A stretch of DNA of 64,000 bases, taken from NCBI RefSeq assembly GCF_918697925.1, contig NZ_CAKKMF010000006.1, forward strand, positions 1-64,000, read 5' to 3'. This DNA is from Arthrobacter sp. Bi26. Lineage in GTDB: Bacteria; Actinomycetota; Actinomycetes; Actinomycetales; Micrococcaceae. Of this stretch, positions 1-8,483 are shown piece by piece. How positions within the stretch are numbered: position 1 is the first letter of the stretch; each line of letters begins with the position of its first letter. Made by a program: the position numbers and the translations under genes. The notes under the pieces were generated by a model that saw nothing but the letters and a program-made list of their open reading frames with translations, had not been told where the DNA came from and did no database searches.

Positions 1-213
1 CTGAGCGGGGGCTGGCGGTGCAACGGCGGGTGGTCGAGCCGGGCTGGGGCTTGCGTGGACGTTGGGCGACGGTGAAGGGCTCCGCGTCGCGGGCGCCGGT
101 GTGACCGTGCCAGGGGCAGGTGCCGGCATTGCTGTGTGCCCGGCGAAGCAGGCTCCGAGCAACAGCGTCGTGCCCAGCGCAGCCGCAGCATACGCCGGGC
201 GGGAAATCTTCAT
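1..213 (-). CDS. Secreted lipoprotein, N-terminal part (runs off left edge)
   Basis: Only the first 71 codons are inside the window. The ATG at 213 has a GAGGAG ribosome binding site 7 bases upstream. The product opens with a basic n-region, a hydrophobic segment and a lipobox LLGAC with Cys22, so it should be exported and lipid-anchored. After the cysteine comes a linker rich in Pro, Ala and Ser that lasts to the window edge, the kind of spacer that holds a domain away from the membrane. The functional domain lies outside, so no role can be given. It is divergent from the ECF sigma gene and has a SigL-like promoter, so it is probably a target of that sigma factor. Confidence 0.75.
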   Translation of the reverse strand, partial: MKISRPAYAAAALGTTLLLGACFAGHTAMPAPAPGTVTPAPATRSPSPSPNVHASPSPARPPAVAPPAPAQ

Positions 214-261
214 GGTTTCGCTCCTCGGGGAAGGCCGGCCGCGTTCAGCCGGGCTGTCCCT

Positions 262-289
262 AGAACGGTCCCGGCTGCCCGCGGGTTCA
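262..289 (-). promoter_or_regulatory. SigL-like ECF promoter for the lipoprotein gene
   Basis: Read on the minus strand: TGAACC (289-284), 16 bases, then CGTTCT (267-262), about 49 bases before the lipoprotein ATG. This matches the remembered mycobacterial SigL consensus, TGAACC at -35 and CGT at -10 with a spacer near 16. The partner promoter on the plus strand has the same spacing. Confidence 0.55.
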
Positions 290-355
290 ATACGGCCCCA
301 ACTTCCGGCCGCGGACGGGACGAAGCCGAGAGCGGGACGATGCCGGCGGGGCCGG

Positions 356-380
356 TGAACGGAAAGCGGGCCGGCGTCGT
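356..380 (+). promoter_or_regulatory. SigL-like autoregulatory promoter of the sigma operon
   Basis: TGAACG at 356-361, a 16-base spacer, then CGT at 378-380. The expected transcript start near 388 lies just before the AAGGAGG ribosome binding site (390-396) of the sigma gene. The arrangement predicts that the sigma factor transcribes its own operon. Confidence 0.5.
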
Positions 381-401
381 AGTACATGCAAGGAGGCGGA
401 A

Positions 402-908
402 ATGTCCGATCAGGAGGCCGAGCTGCTGCGTTCCTTGCAGGAGGCCTACGGCCCGGCGCTGTGGCGATTCGTCATGGGAATGACCGGTGACAGTACCCTG
501 GCCGACGACGTCGTGCAGGAAACGCTGATCCGCGCCTGGCAACACCCGGCGGTTCTGCAGCGCCCGGAGACGGCGGTGCGGGCCTGGCTCTACACGGTTG
601 CCCGCAATCTGGTCATCGATGACCGGCGCAGCGCCCGGCGACGGCACGAGACTCGGACCGAACAGCTCCCGGAGATTCCCGAAGCGGACCGGGTCGACAG
701 GATCCTGGACGGGTGGCTCGTGTCGGATGCACTGGCCGGACTGTCCGCTGAGCACAGGGCCGTCGTCATCCACGCGTATTACCGCCGGGAGACAACGGCC
801 GAAATCGCGCAAAGCCTTCAGCTGGCGGAAGGAACCGTAAAGTCGCGGTTACATTACGCGCTGCGGGCGCTGCGACTGGCCTTGCAGGAAGGAGGCGTGA
901 CGCCATGA
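402..908 (+). CDS. ECF RNA polymerase sigma factor (SigL-like)
   Basis: 168 residues, the usual size for a group 4 sigma factor that redirects RNA polymerase to a small regulon. Region 2 lies at about residues 13-50 (DDVVQETLIRAWQ) and region 4 at about 112-164 (LSAEHRAVVIHAYY, then the helix-turn-helix GTVKSRLHYAL). The ATG follows AAGGAGG. The stop overlaps the next start (ATGA at 905-908), so sigma and anti-sigma factor are translationally coupled. The zinc anti-sigma partner and the SigL-like promoters on both sides of the divergent region suggest the SigL/RslA type, but the exact orthologue is inferred. Confidence 0.9.
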   Translation: MSDQEAELLRSLQEAYGPALWRFVMGMTGDSTLADDVVQETLIRAWQHPAVLQRPETAVRAWLYTVARNLVIDDRRSARRRHETRTEQLPEIPEADRVDRILDGWLVSDALAGLSAEHRAVVIHAYYRRETTAEIAQSLQLAEGTVKSRLHYALRALRLALQEGGVTP

Positions 909-1630
909 TCCAAGACGCAAGGGATGAGTACCGGAGCTGGGATGCCGCGTATGTGCTGGGAACTTTGGTGTCCTCCGAGCGCCACGAGTTCGAGGAACAC
1001 CTGTCCGGTTGCGCCGGGTGCAGGGCCGCCGTGGCAGAACTGGCCGGAATACCGTCACTGCTGGCCGCACTTTCACCCGAGGAGGCAACCGCCCTCGGGC
1101 AGAGCGACCGCGCCAGGCCGACGCCGGGAGTGCTTCCCGGGTTGGCGAAAACGGTCCAGCGCGGACGCCGGCGCGTGCGCCTGGCCGTCGCAGGACTGAT
1201 GGTAGGCGCGGCCGCCGCGTCGGGCGCTGTCACCATTGCGGTCACGGCCCCTGCCCCGCAGGCCGTGCAGGCGCAGGCCGTATCCCCGACGGCGCTGAAC
1301 TTCACCCCTGTGGTCGACAGTTCGCTGGTTGCGAAGGGCTCCCTTACCCTGCAGCCGTGGGGAACACGGATCGACTGGGAGTGCACATACACGGCTGCAC
1401 CGGCTGACGCGCCAGGGCCGGAGGGACCCGGCGGTCCGCGCTCCCCGGAGGAGTACGGCTTGGTGGTTGTCGACTCGCACGGCGTCACCACACAGGTGGC
1501 CACCTGGGCGGCAACACCCGGGACGGTGGCCACGCCGACGGCGACCACCGTCGTCCGGCTTGCCGACATCCGCCGTGTCGAAATCCGAGCCATCGCCAGC
1601 GGAAGCACAATCCTGACCGCGAGCGTGTAG
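905..1630 (+). CDS. Zinc-binding transmembrane anti-sigma factor (RslA/RskA-like)
   Basis: 241 residues. The N-terminal cytoplasmic domain carries the zinc anti-sigma signature His32-x3-Cys36-x2-Cys39. One membrane helix follows at about residues 95-118, then an extracytoplasmic domain of about 120 residues. Such proteins hold the ECF sigma factor at the membrane and release it when the thiols are oxidised or the outer domain is cut. The start overlaps the sigma stop by 4 bases, the classic layout of a sigma/anti-sigma pair with near-equal synthesis. Which signal the C-terminal domain senses cannot be read from the sequence. Confidence 0.88.
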   Translation: MIQDARDEYRSWDAAYVLGTLVSSERHEFEEHLSGCAGCRAAVAELAGIPSLLAALSPEEATALGQSDRARPTPGVLPGLAKTVQRGRRRVRLAVAGLMVGAAAASGAVTIAVTAPAPQAVQAQAVSPTALNFTPVVDSSLVAKGSLTLQPWGTRIDWECTYTAAPADAPGPEGPGGPRSPEEYGLVVVDSHGVTTQVATWAATPGTVATPTATTVVRLADIRRVEIRAIASGSTILTASV

Positions 1631-1739
1631 CTCCGGGGACGTCGGGCGGCCGGCGGACCGGACTCCCGCATGTTTGCCCAGGAACGCGGCGTGCGGATCA
1701 ACCGGCGCGCCCGGGGTGAATTGCGGAGACAATGGAGGC

Positions 1740-4445
1740 GTGACCTCCGCGACCGCACCCCTCGACCCAGCCTACTCCAATGGCCTCTTCGACCTCGGCG
1801 TCATCGGGGCTGGCCTGACTTTTGCGGAATCGCTGGGGGCTCTCGCGGCGGCCCTGCAAGGCGGAGGCGCCGGGGCGTCCGCGGTGGTGCAGGCTCCTCC
1901 TGGCACGGGCAAGACGACGCTTGTGCCGCCGCTGCTGGCTAACATCGCGAACAGCAACACCGCGACCCGCGGGAGAGATGGGCGCGGGCGCCGTCCGCGG
2001 ATCGTGGTCACCCAGCCGCGCCGCGTCGCTGCCCGTGCGGCCGCCCGGCGCCTGGCAACCCTGGCCGGCACCCGGCTCGGTGACCGGGTGGGCTACACGG
2101 TCCGCGGGGAACGCCAGACGGGTCCCGGAACCGTAATCGAGTTCGTTACCCCCGGCATCCTGCTCCGCCGCCTCCTCGCGGAACCGGGGCTCGAGGGCAC
2201 CGACGCCGTGATCCTCGACGAGGTCCACGAACGCGGGCTGGAGACCGACCTCCTCCTCGGCATGCTCATCGAAGTCCGCCAGTTGCGCGGTGACCTCACG
2301 CTCGTCGCCATGTCGGCGACTCTCGACGCGCCCCGTTTCGCCGCCCTGATCGGAGACACCCTGATCGGTGAAGCGGCGGCCGGAAACGACGGCGGCGGCC
2401 CGGCACCGGTTGTCGACTGTCCGTCCGCGCTGTTCCCGCTGGACGTGGAATGGGCCCCCGCGCCGGTGCCGCGGCTGGACGAACGCGGCGTGGCCCGGGC
2501 CTTCCTGGACCACGTGGCCGACGCGGCAGCGGCGGGGCACGCCGCCGCGCTGGCCGGCGGACGGGACATTGACGCGCTGGTGTTCGTTCCTGGCGCGTGG
2601 GAGGTCTCCTACATTGCCGCGCGGCTGCGCGGCCGGAGCCGCGCTGAGGTCCTGGAACTCCACGGCCAGGCCGGTCCGTCGGAGCAGGACCGCGCCGTCT
2701 CCGGGCGTGAACCCGGCGGGGCTGCCCGGATCATCGTTTCCACCGCACTCGCCGAGTCCTCCCTCACCGTCCCGGGCGTCCGGCTGGTCATCGACTCCGG
2801 GCTGTCCCGCGAGCCACGGCGCGACGCCGGCCGCGGGATGTCGGGCCTGGTGACTGTGTCCTGCTCCCGGGCGTCCGCGGAACAACGCGCCGGCCGTGCC
2901 GCACGCCAGGGCCCGGGCACGGTGATCCGCTGCTATGACCAGAGGGCCTTTGGCGCCGCGCCGGCCCACCCGACGCCGGAGATTGCGGCAGCTGACCTGA
3001 CCGGCGCCGCCCTGGTTCTGGCGTGCTGGGGAGCCCCCGGCGGCCGGGGACTGGCCCTGCCGGACGCGCCGCCCCAAGCCGCCATGGACGAGGCCGTTGA
3101 AGTGCTGCGGGAACTCGGCGCCATCGCTCCGGACGGTCACGCAACCGAACTGGGCAAGATCCTGGCCCGGGTCCCGACGGACCCCCGGCTTGCCCGCGCC
3201 CTGCTGGACGGCGCCGCGACGGTGGGCCACCGCACGGCGGCCGAGGCTGTCGCCCTGGTCTCGGGGGACCAGCGTGCCCCGGGCGCAGACCTGACCCGCC
3301 TGGTCGCCGCGCTGCGGACGGGCAGGGATCCCGGATCCCGGCGGTGGGCGGAAGACGTCCGGCGGATGGAGTCGATCGCGCGCCAGGAGTCCCCTGGCGT
3401 CGGGCCCCAGAAGTCAGCCGGCGTCGCGCCGGCTGGGGCGGTGGGCGCTGCGGAAGCGGTCGGGTTCGTCGTCGCGCTGGCCTTTCCGGACCGCGTGGCG
3501 CGCCGTGTACCGGGGGAGGGGCCGGCACAATACCTGCTCACGTCCGGAACGCGCGCCGGATTGCCGGCCGGCAGCCCCCTGTCCGGGCACGAGTGGCTGG
3601 GCGTGGCCGAAGTATCGCGCGCGCAAGGGCGCGACGCCGCGGGGACCGGCGCCGTCATCCGCTCCGCGGCGCCGCTGACGGCGGGCACCGCGGAGGCCGC
3701 CGCCCGCAACCTCCTCAGCGAAACCCTGCAGGCGCGGTTTAGCCAGGGCCGCGTCTCGGCCCGGCGGGAGCGCCGCCTGGGCGCGATCGTGCTTTCGTCC
3801 ACCCCGGTACGGCCTCCCGCGGACGAAGGCCGCGCAGCTGTGGCCCGCGCCCTGGCGAGCGAGGGGCTGGCGACCATCGGATGGTCGGCGGCGGCGGATG
3901 GCTTGCGCCGCCGTCTTGCCCTCCTGCACCGGGAGCTGGGTGGGTCCTGGCCCGACGTTTCCGAGCCGGCGCTGCTGGCCCGGCTGGACGAATGGCTGGC
4001 CCCGGAACTCGCGGCGCTGGCCGGCGGGGCATCCACGGGCGGGATCGACCTCGCCGGCCCGCTGAGCCGGCTGCTGCCGTGGCCTGAGGCGGCCCGGCTC
4101 GGTGAACTGGTACCGGAGTCGTTGGCGGTCCCCAGCGGGTCACGGATCCGGATCGATTACCCGGACGCGGGCGACACCACCGGCCGGCCGGTAGTGGCCG
4201 TCAAGTTGCAGGAGTGCTTCGGCTGGGCCGAGACGCCGCGGCTGGCTGAAGGGCGCGTGCCGGTGCTGTTCCACCTGCTCTCGCCGGCCCGCCGGCCGCT
4301 GGCCGTGACGGACGACCTCGCATCGTTCTGGTCCGGGCCCTACGCCCAGGTCCGGGCGGAAATGCGCGGCCGCTATCCCCGGCATCCCTGGCCCGAAGAC
4401 CCGTGGACCGCGCCCGCGACAGCCCGGACCAAGCCCCGGAACTGA
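1740..4445 (+). CDS. hrpB: ATP-dependent helicase HrpB
   Basis: About 901 residues from the GTG at 1740; an in-frame ATG at 1674 would add 22 residues without family support. DExH-box superfamily 2 helicase: Walker A APPGTGKTT at 52-60, DEVH at 160-163, SAT motif (VAMSATL), and a helicase C domain with QRAGRAARQGPG. The end carries the HrpB-specific C-terminal domain (KLQECFGWAETP, then GRYPRHPWPEDP). The family unwinds nucleic acids using ATP; its exact cellular role in actinobacteria is unclear. The gene stands alone; a GCCGGG/CCCGGC hairpin (4448-4467) just after the stop may end transcription. Confidence 0.93.
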   Translation: MTSATAPLDPAYSNGLFDLGVIGAGLTFAESLGALAAALQGGGAGASAVVQAPPGTGKTTLVPPLLANIANSNTATRGRDGRGRRPRIVVTQPRRVAARAAARRLATLAGTRLGDRVGYTVRGERQTGPGTVIEFVTPGILLRRLLAEPGLEGTDAVILDEVHERGLETDLLLGMLIEVRQLRGDLTLVAMSATLDAPRFAALIGDTLIGEAAAGNDGGGPAPVVDCPSALFPLDVEWAPAPVPRLDERGVARAFLDHVADAAAAGHAAALAGGRDIDALVFVPGAWEVSYIAARLRGRSRAEVLELHGQAGPSEQDRAVSGREPGGAARIIVSTALAESSLTVPGVRLVIDSGLSREPRRDAGRGMSGLVTVSCSRASAEQRAGRAARQGPGTVIRCYDQRAFGAAPAHPTPEIAAADLTGAALVLACWGAPGGRGLALPDAPPQAAMDEAVEVLRELGAIAPDGHATELGKILARVPTDPRLARALLDGAATVGHRTAAEAVALVSGDQRAPGADLTRLVAALRTGRDPGSRRWAEDVRRMESIARQESPGVGPQKSAGVAPAGAVGAAEAVGFVVALAFPDRVARRVPGEGPAQYLLTSGTRAGLPAGSPLSGHEWLGVAEVSRAQGRDAAGTGAVIRSAAPLTAGTAEAAARNLLSETLQARFSQGRVSARRERRLGAIVLSSTPVRPPADEGRAAVARALASEGLATIGWSAAADGLRRRLALLHRELGGSWPDVSEPALLARLDEWLAPELAALAGGASTGGIDLAGPLSRLLPWPEAARLGELVPESLAVPSGSRIRIDYPDAGDTTGRPVVAVKLQECFGWAETPRLAEGRVPVLFHLLSPARRPLAVTDDLASFWSGPYAQVRAEMRGRYPRHPWPEDPWTAPATARTKPRN

Positions 4446-4615
4446 CCGCCGGGACCAGCAGCCCGGCGCTGCCGGCTGACCACTCGCGCCGCCCGGGCAA
4501 CAGGGGCATGATGAAGTTGCACGACGCCGGCGGAGCGCCAGGCCCGCGAGACGCCGGCAAACAGGCCGGTCAAACGGACCGGCCAAACGGGAATTTAGCC
4601 CAGCGATGAAGAGTG

Positions 4616-5845
4616 ATGGCCATGCATCTTGCGTTCGTCTCCATTCCCGCCCACGGACACGTGAACCCGACCCTGCCGCTGGTGGCGGAGCTTGTAGGCC
4701 GGGGGAACAGGGTCACGTACTTCACGTCGGCCGACTTCGGGCCGCGGATCCGCAACGCGGGCGCGGCCTTTCACGCCTCCGGCGGGAACTGGATGGCGTC
4801 GATGCCGGCGCTGGGGACCGGGCAACGGGCGCAGGCGCAGCTGATGCTGCCGATCATGAACCGGGTTTTCGAGGACCTCAGATCCAGCTTTCCGGCGCTG
4901 GTGGATCGCCTGCGGCAGGACCCGCCGGACGCCGTCTGCTTTGACGCGATGACGCTCAGCGGCAGCATGGCCGCAGAAAAAATCGGGGCCCCGGCCATTG
5001 CCCTCATGCCCACCTATGCCAGCAACGAACATTTCTCGCTGAGATCGCTGATGCCCGCCCCGCCACCGGAAGGCGCCGACGAGATGGCCAAGGTTGCGCT
5101 GGCCATGGGCAAGTTGCTGGCGGAGTTCGCGGCCGAGCAAGGTGTGCGGACGCCCCGGCTGTTCGACGGCCCGCCAGCGCCGTTCAACATCGTGTTCCTT
5201 CCCCGCGAGTTCCAGCCCATGGGGGCCACCTTCGATGACCGGTTCCGGTTTGTGGGGCCCAGCGTGGGCGGCCGGGACAGCGACGGTGCATGGGTCCGTG
5301 AGGGAACGGGTCCGTTGCTCTTCATATCGCTGGGGACCACTCCACTGAACCGCCGGCCGGACTTCTTCCGGATGTGCCTTGAGGCCTTCGGTGGCAGCGA
5401 GTGGGACGTCGCCATGGCCGTCGGGGACCAGACGGTCCTCGCCGATCTGGGGACGATTGCACCAAACGTCCAGGTCCGGCCCTTCTTCCCTCAACTGCTG
5501 ATACTGCGTCAAACCGCTGTCTTCATTACCCACGCCGGCATGAATTCGACCATGGAGGCACTTTATTTCGCCGTCCCGCTAGTGGCCGTGCCACAGCAAC
5601 CGGAGCAGGTGGCCACCGCCCGCAGGCTTGAAGAACTGGGTCTCGGCCGGCACCTTGCGGCGGAGGACGTCGGGCCCGACGCGCTCCGGGCCGCGGCCGC
5701 CGCGCTCCACACCGACGCCCAGGTCCGGCGGAACGTGACCGCAATGAGCGATATTGTCCGCAGCGCGGGAGGGGCCGTCGCTGCGGCCGACGCCATCGAA
5801 GCGCATGTGCGCCACGGGGCGGGGCGGTTCGGCAACGTCGGTTAG
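4616..5845 (+). CDS. GT1 family glycosyltransferase (macrolide/UGT type)
   Basis: About 409 residues. The N-terminus HLAFVSIPAHGHVNPTLPL is the acceptor-side Rossmann half of a GT-B enzyme. The C-terminal half has the donor-binding signature THAGMNSTMEAL followed by VPQQPEQ, as in UDP-sugar:macrolide, sterol or flavonoid transferases. It should move a sugar from a nucleotide donor to a small hydrophobic acceptor; the acceptor is unknown. GTG 4613, ATG 4616 and ATG 4622 are all possible starts and the ribosome binding site is weak. No other sugar or polyketide gene lies nearby, so a detoxifying role is possible. The stop overlaps the convergent hydrolase stop by 4 bases. Confidence 0.85.
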   Translation: MAMHLAFVSIPAHGHVNPTLPLVAELVGRGNRVTYFTSADFGPRIRNAGAAFHASGGNWMASMPALGTGQRAQAQLMLPIMNRVFEDLRSSFPALVDRLRQDPPDAVCFDAMTLSGSMAAEKIGAPAIALMPTYASNEHFSLRSLMPAPPPEGADEMAKVALAMGKLLAEFAAEQGVRTPRLFDGPPAPFNIVFLPREFQPMGATFDDRFRFVGPSVGGRDSDGAWVREGTGPLLFISLGTTPLNRRPDFFRMCLEAFGGSEWDVAMAVGDQTVLADLGTIAPNVQVRPFFPQLLILRQTAVFITHAGMNSTMEALYFAVPLVAVPQQPEQVATARRLEELGLGRHLAAEDVGPDALRAAAAALHTDAQVRRNVTAMSDIVRSAGGAVAAADAIEAHVRHGAGRFGNVG

Positions 5846-6531
5846 GGGAGCACGCTCGCGGGATATTCGCCGTGTGTCTTCAAGAACTCAGCTACCGTGG
5901 CCGCCAGGGACGCCCCCGCCTCGTCGGCACTACGCTTCGCGCCGGCAACGGCAAAGGAGTGGTCTCCGCCTTCGCGCCACTCCAAGGTCGCGGAAGGTCC
6001 GATTCTGGCGACCACGGCCTCCAGCAGTTCCGGGGTGGCGAACGTATCGCGCGTGCCCTGCAGGAAAAGCATCGGCAGAGTCAGCCCGTAGAGGTGCACG
6101 TCGCGGAGTTTTTCCGGTTTGCCCGGCGGGTGCAGCGGATAGCCCAGGTAGACCAACCCGGCAGCCGGCATTCCTTCCGCCACCGCCATTGAGGCCATGC
6201 GCCCACCGAACGACTTCCCGGCGGCCCACAGCGGCCGGCCGGCGGACCGGGACGCAGCGGTCTCCATGGCCGCCCGCCAGGCCGCGATTGCCGCCGGCGG
6301 CCTGTCAGGGAATTTCCGTCCCGCCTCCCGGTAGGGGAAGTTGAAACGCAGGGTGGCGACACCCAGAGCGTTCAGGGCGCGGGTGAAGCCCACGAGAAAC
6401 GGATGGTCCATTCCCGCCCCGGCGCCGTGGGCAACAACCAAGGTTGCGTAGGAGCCGTCGGGCTCGGCAAAGACGCCCGACACTGTGGCGTCGCCGACCT
6501 CAAAGGTGATCGGGAACTCGGGCGTTGTCAT
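5842..6531 (-). CDS. Alpha/beta hydrolase (dienelactone hydrolase-like)
   Basis: 229 residues. The fold shows in VVAHGAGAGMDHPF near the N-terminus, a nucleophile elbow AGKSFGG with the catalytic Ser, an Asp in GTRDTFATPE and a His in GGDHSFA near the end. This spacing matches the small cytosolic KANL3/Tex30-like hydrolase family, whose substrates are mostly unknown. A much longer open frame continues upstream of 6531, but the protein-like sequence begins at this Met. It is convergent with the glycosyltransferase gene (4-base tail overlap) and divergent from the LigD polymerase gene. Confidence 0.85.
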   Translation of the reverse strand: MTTPEFPITFEVGDATVSGVFAEPDGSYATLVVAHGAGAGMDHPFLVGFTRALNALGVATLRFNFPYREAGRKFPDRPPAAIAAWRAAMETAASRSAGRPLWAAGKSFGGRMASMAVAEGMPAAGLVYLGYPLHPPGKPEKLRDVHLYGLTLPMLFLQGTRDTFATPELLEAVVARIGPSATLEWREGGDHSFAVAGAKRSADEAGASLAATVAEFLKTHGEYPASVLP

Positions 6532-6702
6532 GCGTCCATCATGCCGCTTCCAGGGCAGTTCCGCTTCACGGCCCCTGCCACACCGTTCTCCACTAGGGCC
6601 CTCCACTTCCGTGACCACGACGCCGCCCGCCGGTTCGCGCTCTCCGCTCGCTGTGGCGGCTGCGCCCTTCAACTGTCCCCGCCGCCGGGGTAGGTTGTCC
6701 CC

Positions 6703-7728
6703 ATGGCCAAGGAAGAAGTCCACCTCACTGTCAGCGGTCCGCACGGCGACCGGGAGTTGCGGGTGTCGAGTCCGGCGAGGGTCGTCTGGCCCAAGCTGGG
6801 ACTGACCAAGCTGGACCTGGCGCGGTACATGGTGGACGTCGGCGATGCCTTCCTGGCGGCGAACGGGGACCGGCCGGTGACCCTCCAGCGGTTCAAGGAC
6901 TCGGTGGACGGCGAGCAGTTCTTCTCCAAGAACCCGCCTAAAGGCGCCCCGGATTTCATCCGTTCGGTCGACGTCGTCTATCCCAGCGGACGCTCGCACC
7001 CCCAGCTGGTGATCGACGAAATCGCCGCAGCGGTGTGGGCGGTGCAGATGAATACCGTGGTCTTCCACCCTTGGCCCTCCCGGGCCGGCAACCCGGATAA
7101 TCCGGACGAGTTGCGGATCGACCTCGACCCGCAGCCTGGTACGGGGTTCGCAGAGGCCGTTCCGGTGGCGCTGGAGTTGCGGCGCGTCCTCGCGGAGGCC
7201 GGGCTGGACGCCTTCATCAAGACTTCAGGCAACCGGGGGCTCCATGTCTTTGCCCCGATCGAGCCGACCCGGGAGTTCCTGGATGTGCGGCACGCGGTCA
7301 TCGCGGCGGCGCGCGAACTCGAGCGGCGCCTGCCCGAGGAGGTAACCACCGCCTGGTGGAAGGAAGAACGCGGCGCCCGCATCTTCGCCGACTTCAACCA
7401 GGCGAACCGCGACCGTACGATAGCGGGGGCCTACAGCCCGCGCGCACTCGCCAATGCCACGGTGTCCTGCCCGATCCGCTGGGAGGAGCTCAAAGCCGTC
7501 GATCCCGGTGCCTTCACGATCGTCACCGTGCCGGAGCGGCTCAAAGCCTCCGGCGATCCGTGGGAGGGCATGCATTCGGGCAGAGCGGGCACCGTCGATC
7601 TCCTCCTGGAATGGTGGGACAGGGATGTCGAGGCCGGGTTGGGGGAGCTGCCGTTCCCGCCGGACTTTCCCAAGATGCCCGGGGAACCGCCGCGGGTCCA
7701 GCCCAGCCGGGCGCGCAACAGCGGCTGA
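6703..7728 (+). CDS. LigD-type primase-polymerase domain protein (NHEJ)
   Basis: 341 residues, corresponding to the polymerase domain of bacterial LigD as a separate protein. Metal-binding residues Asp140 and Asp142 are in IDLDP, the third Asp (Asp230) in IFADFNQ, and the nucleotide-binding SGNRGLH spans 175-181. LigD polymerase domains fill or extend ends during Ku-dependent double-strand break repair and prefer ribonucleotides. No ligase, phosphoesterase or Ku gene is next to it, so the partners must be elsewhere or the protein acts alone. Start ATG at 6703, 171 bases from the divergent hydrolase gene. Confidence 0.9.
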   Translation: MAKEEVHLTVSGPHGDRELRVSSPARVVWPKLGLTKLDLARYMVDVGDAFLAANGDRPVTLQRFKDSVDGEQFFSKNPPKGAPDFIRSVDVVYPSGRSHPQLVIDEIAAAVWAVQMNTVVFHPWPSRAGNPDNPDELRIDLDPQPGTGFAEAVPVALELRRVLAEAGLDAFIKTSGNRGLHVFAPIEPTREFLDVRHAVIAAARELERRLPEEVTTAWWKEERGARIFADFNQANRDRTIAGAYSPRALANATVSCPIRWEELKAVDPGAFTIVTVPERLKASGDPWEGMHSGRAGTVDLLLEWWDRDVEAGLGELPFPPDFPKMPGEPPRVQPSRARNSG

Positions 7729-7839
7729 CCACTTCAACCACGAGGCGACCCTAGCGGGGATGATCCCCGGAAATCCGGAGTCGGGCTCCGCCCGCGACCT
7801 TGCCCGGGATGAGGCTCCTGCGACGATGGCAAGGTGAAC

Positions 7840-8253
7840 ATGCCCATTGGCTACTGGGTCCGGCGCCTGGATGCGTCGCTGCAGGCACAACTCGATTCCA
7901 CGCTGGCCGGTGTCCATCTGTCCAGAAGGCAGTGGCAGGTCCTCGATACGTTGGGCTCCGCCCCCGTCACACCGGCGGAAATGCGGGATATTCTTCGGCC
8001 TTTCAACGCAGCGGACGGCGGCGGAGGGCAGGAACGGGACCTGGCCGCGTTGGTTCGGCGGGGGCTGGTGCTCCTGCTGGATGGGCGCCTGGCCCTGACC
8101 GAGGCCGGCGCCGCTCTGCATTCGGAGGCAACCGGGCTGGCGGAAGCTGCCCGCCGTGAGCTCACGGCAGGCATCGGAGCGGATGAGTACGCCATGGCTG
8201 TCAGCGTCCTCGAACGCATGAGCAACAACGCGGACCTGCTCGCCTCGCGATAG
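7840..8253 (+). CDS. MarR-like winged-helix regulator
   Basis: 137 residues. The N-terminus MPIGYWVRRLDASLQAQLD, the middle LSRRQWQVLDTL and the wing region LVRRGLVLLLDGRLALTEAG follow the MarR pattern of a dimerising helix, a winged helix and a closing helix. These are usually ligand-released repressors of neighbouring genes. ATG 7840 is chosen over GTG 7834 because the only purine-rich stretch (AAGG, 7831-7834) overlaps the GTG. No operator is obvious. A glycine-rich insert (ADGGGGQ) sits in the DNA-binding half, so specificity may differ from ordinary MarR proteins. Confidence 0.7.
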   Translation: MPIGYWVRRLDASLQAQLDSTLAGVHLSRRQWQVLDTLGSAPVTPAEMRDILRPFNAADGGGGQERDLAALVRRGLVLLLDGRLALTEAGAALHSEATGLAEAARRELTAGIGADEYAMAVSVLERMSNNADLLASR

Positions 8254-8483
8254 GAGCGGTTGGATGTGCCTCCGCACACGCTCACTCACGCCCGGCGCCG
8301 CCGCCGTCGGGGAGGTCAGGAACCCGCCAGGGTGATCGGAGCCCTGCGACAGGCAGCACTACACCCAACAGTTGGCCCCTCCATCGGTGTGCCTAGGAGG
8401 AACTGTCTGAATCCCTGCGGCGGGGCTGGCACCACAGAGAGCATTAGTCGCAAGCCCCTGGACCTTCATGGAATGCTGGGGTC

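Noticed and set aside
1698..3230. Long minus-strand open frame of about 510 codons opposite hrpB
   Set aside because: It is antisense to a clear helicase, rich in Arg/Gly/Ala, with no motif; typical high-GC shadow frame.
5842..7068. Long minus-strand frame reading through both hydrolase and LigD start region
   Set aside because: Only the part after the Met at 6531 resembles a hydrolase; the rest is antisense to the LigD polymerase gene.
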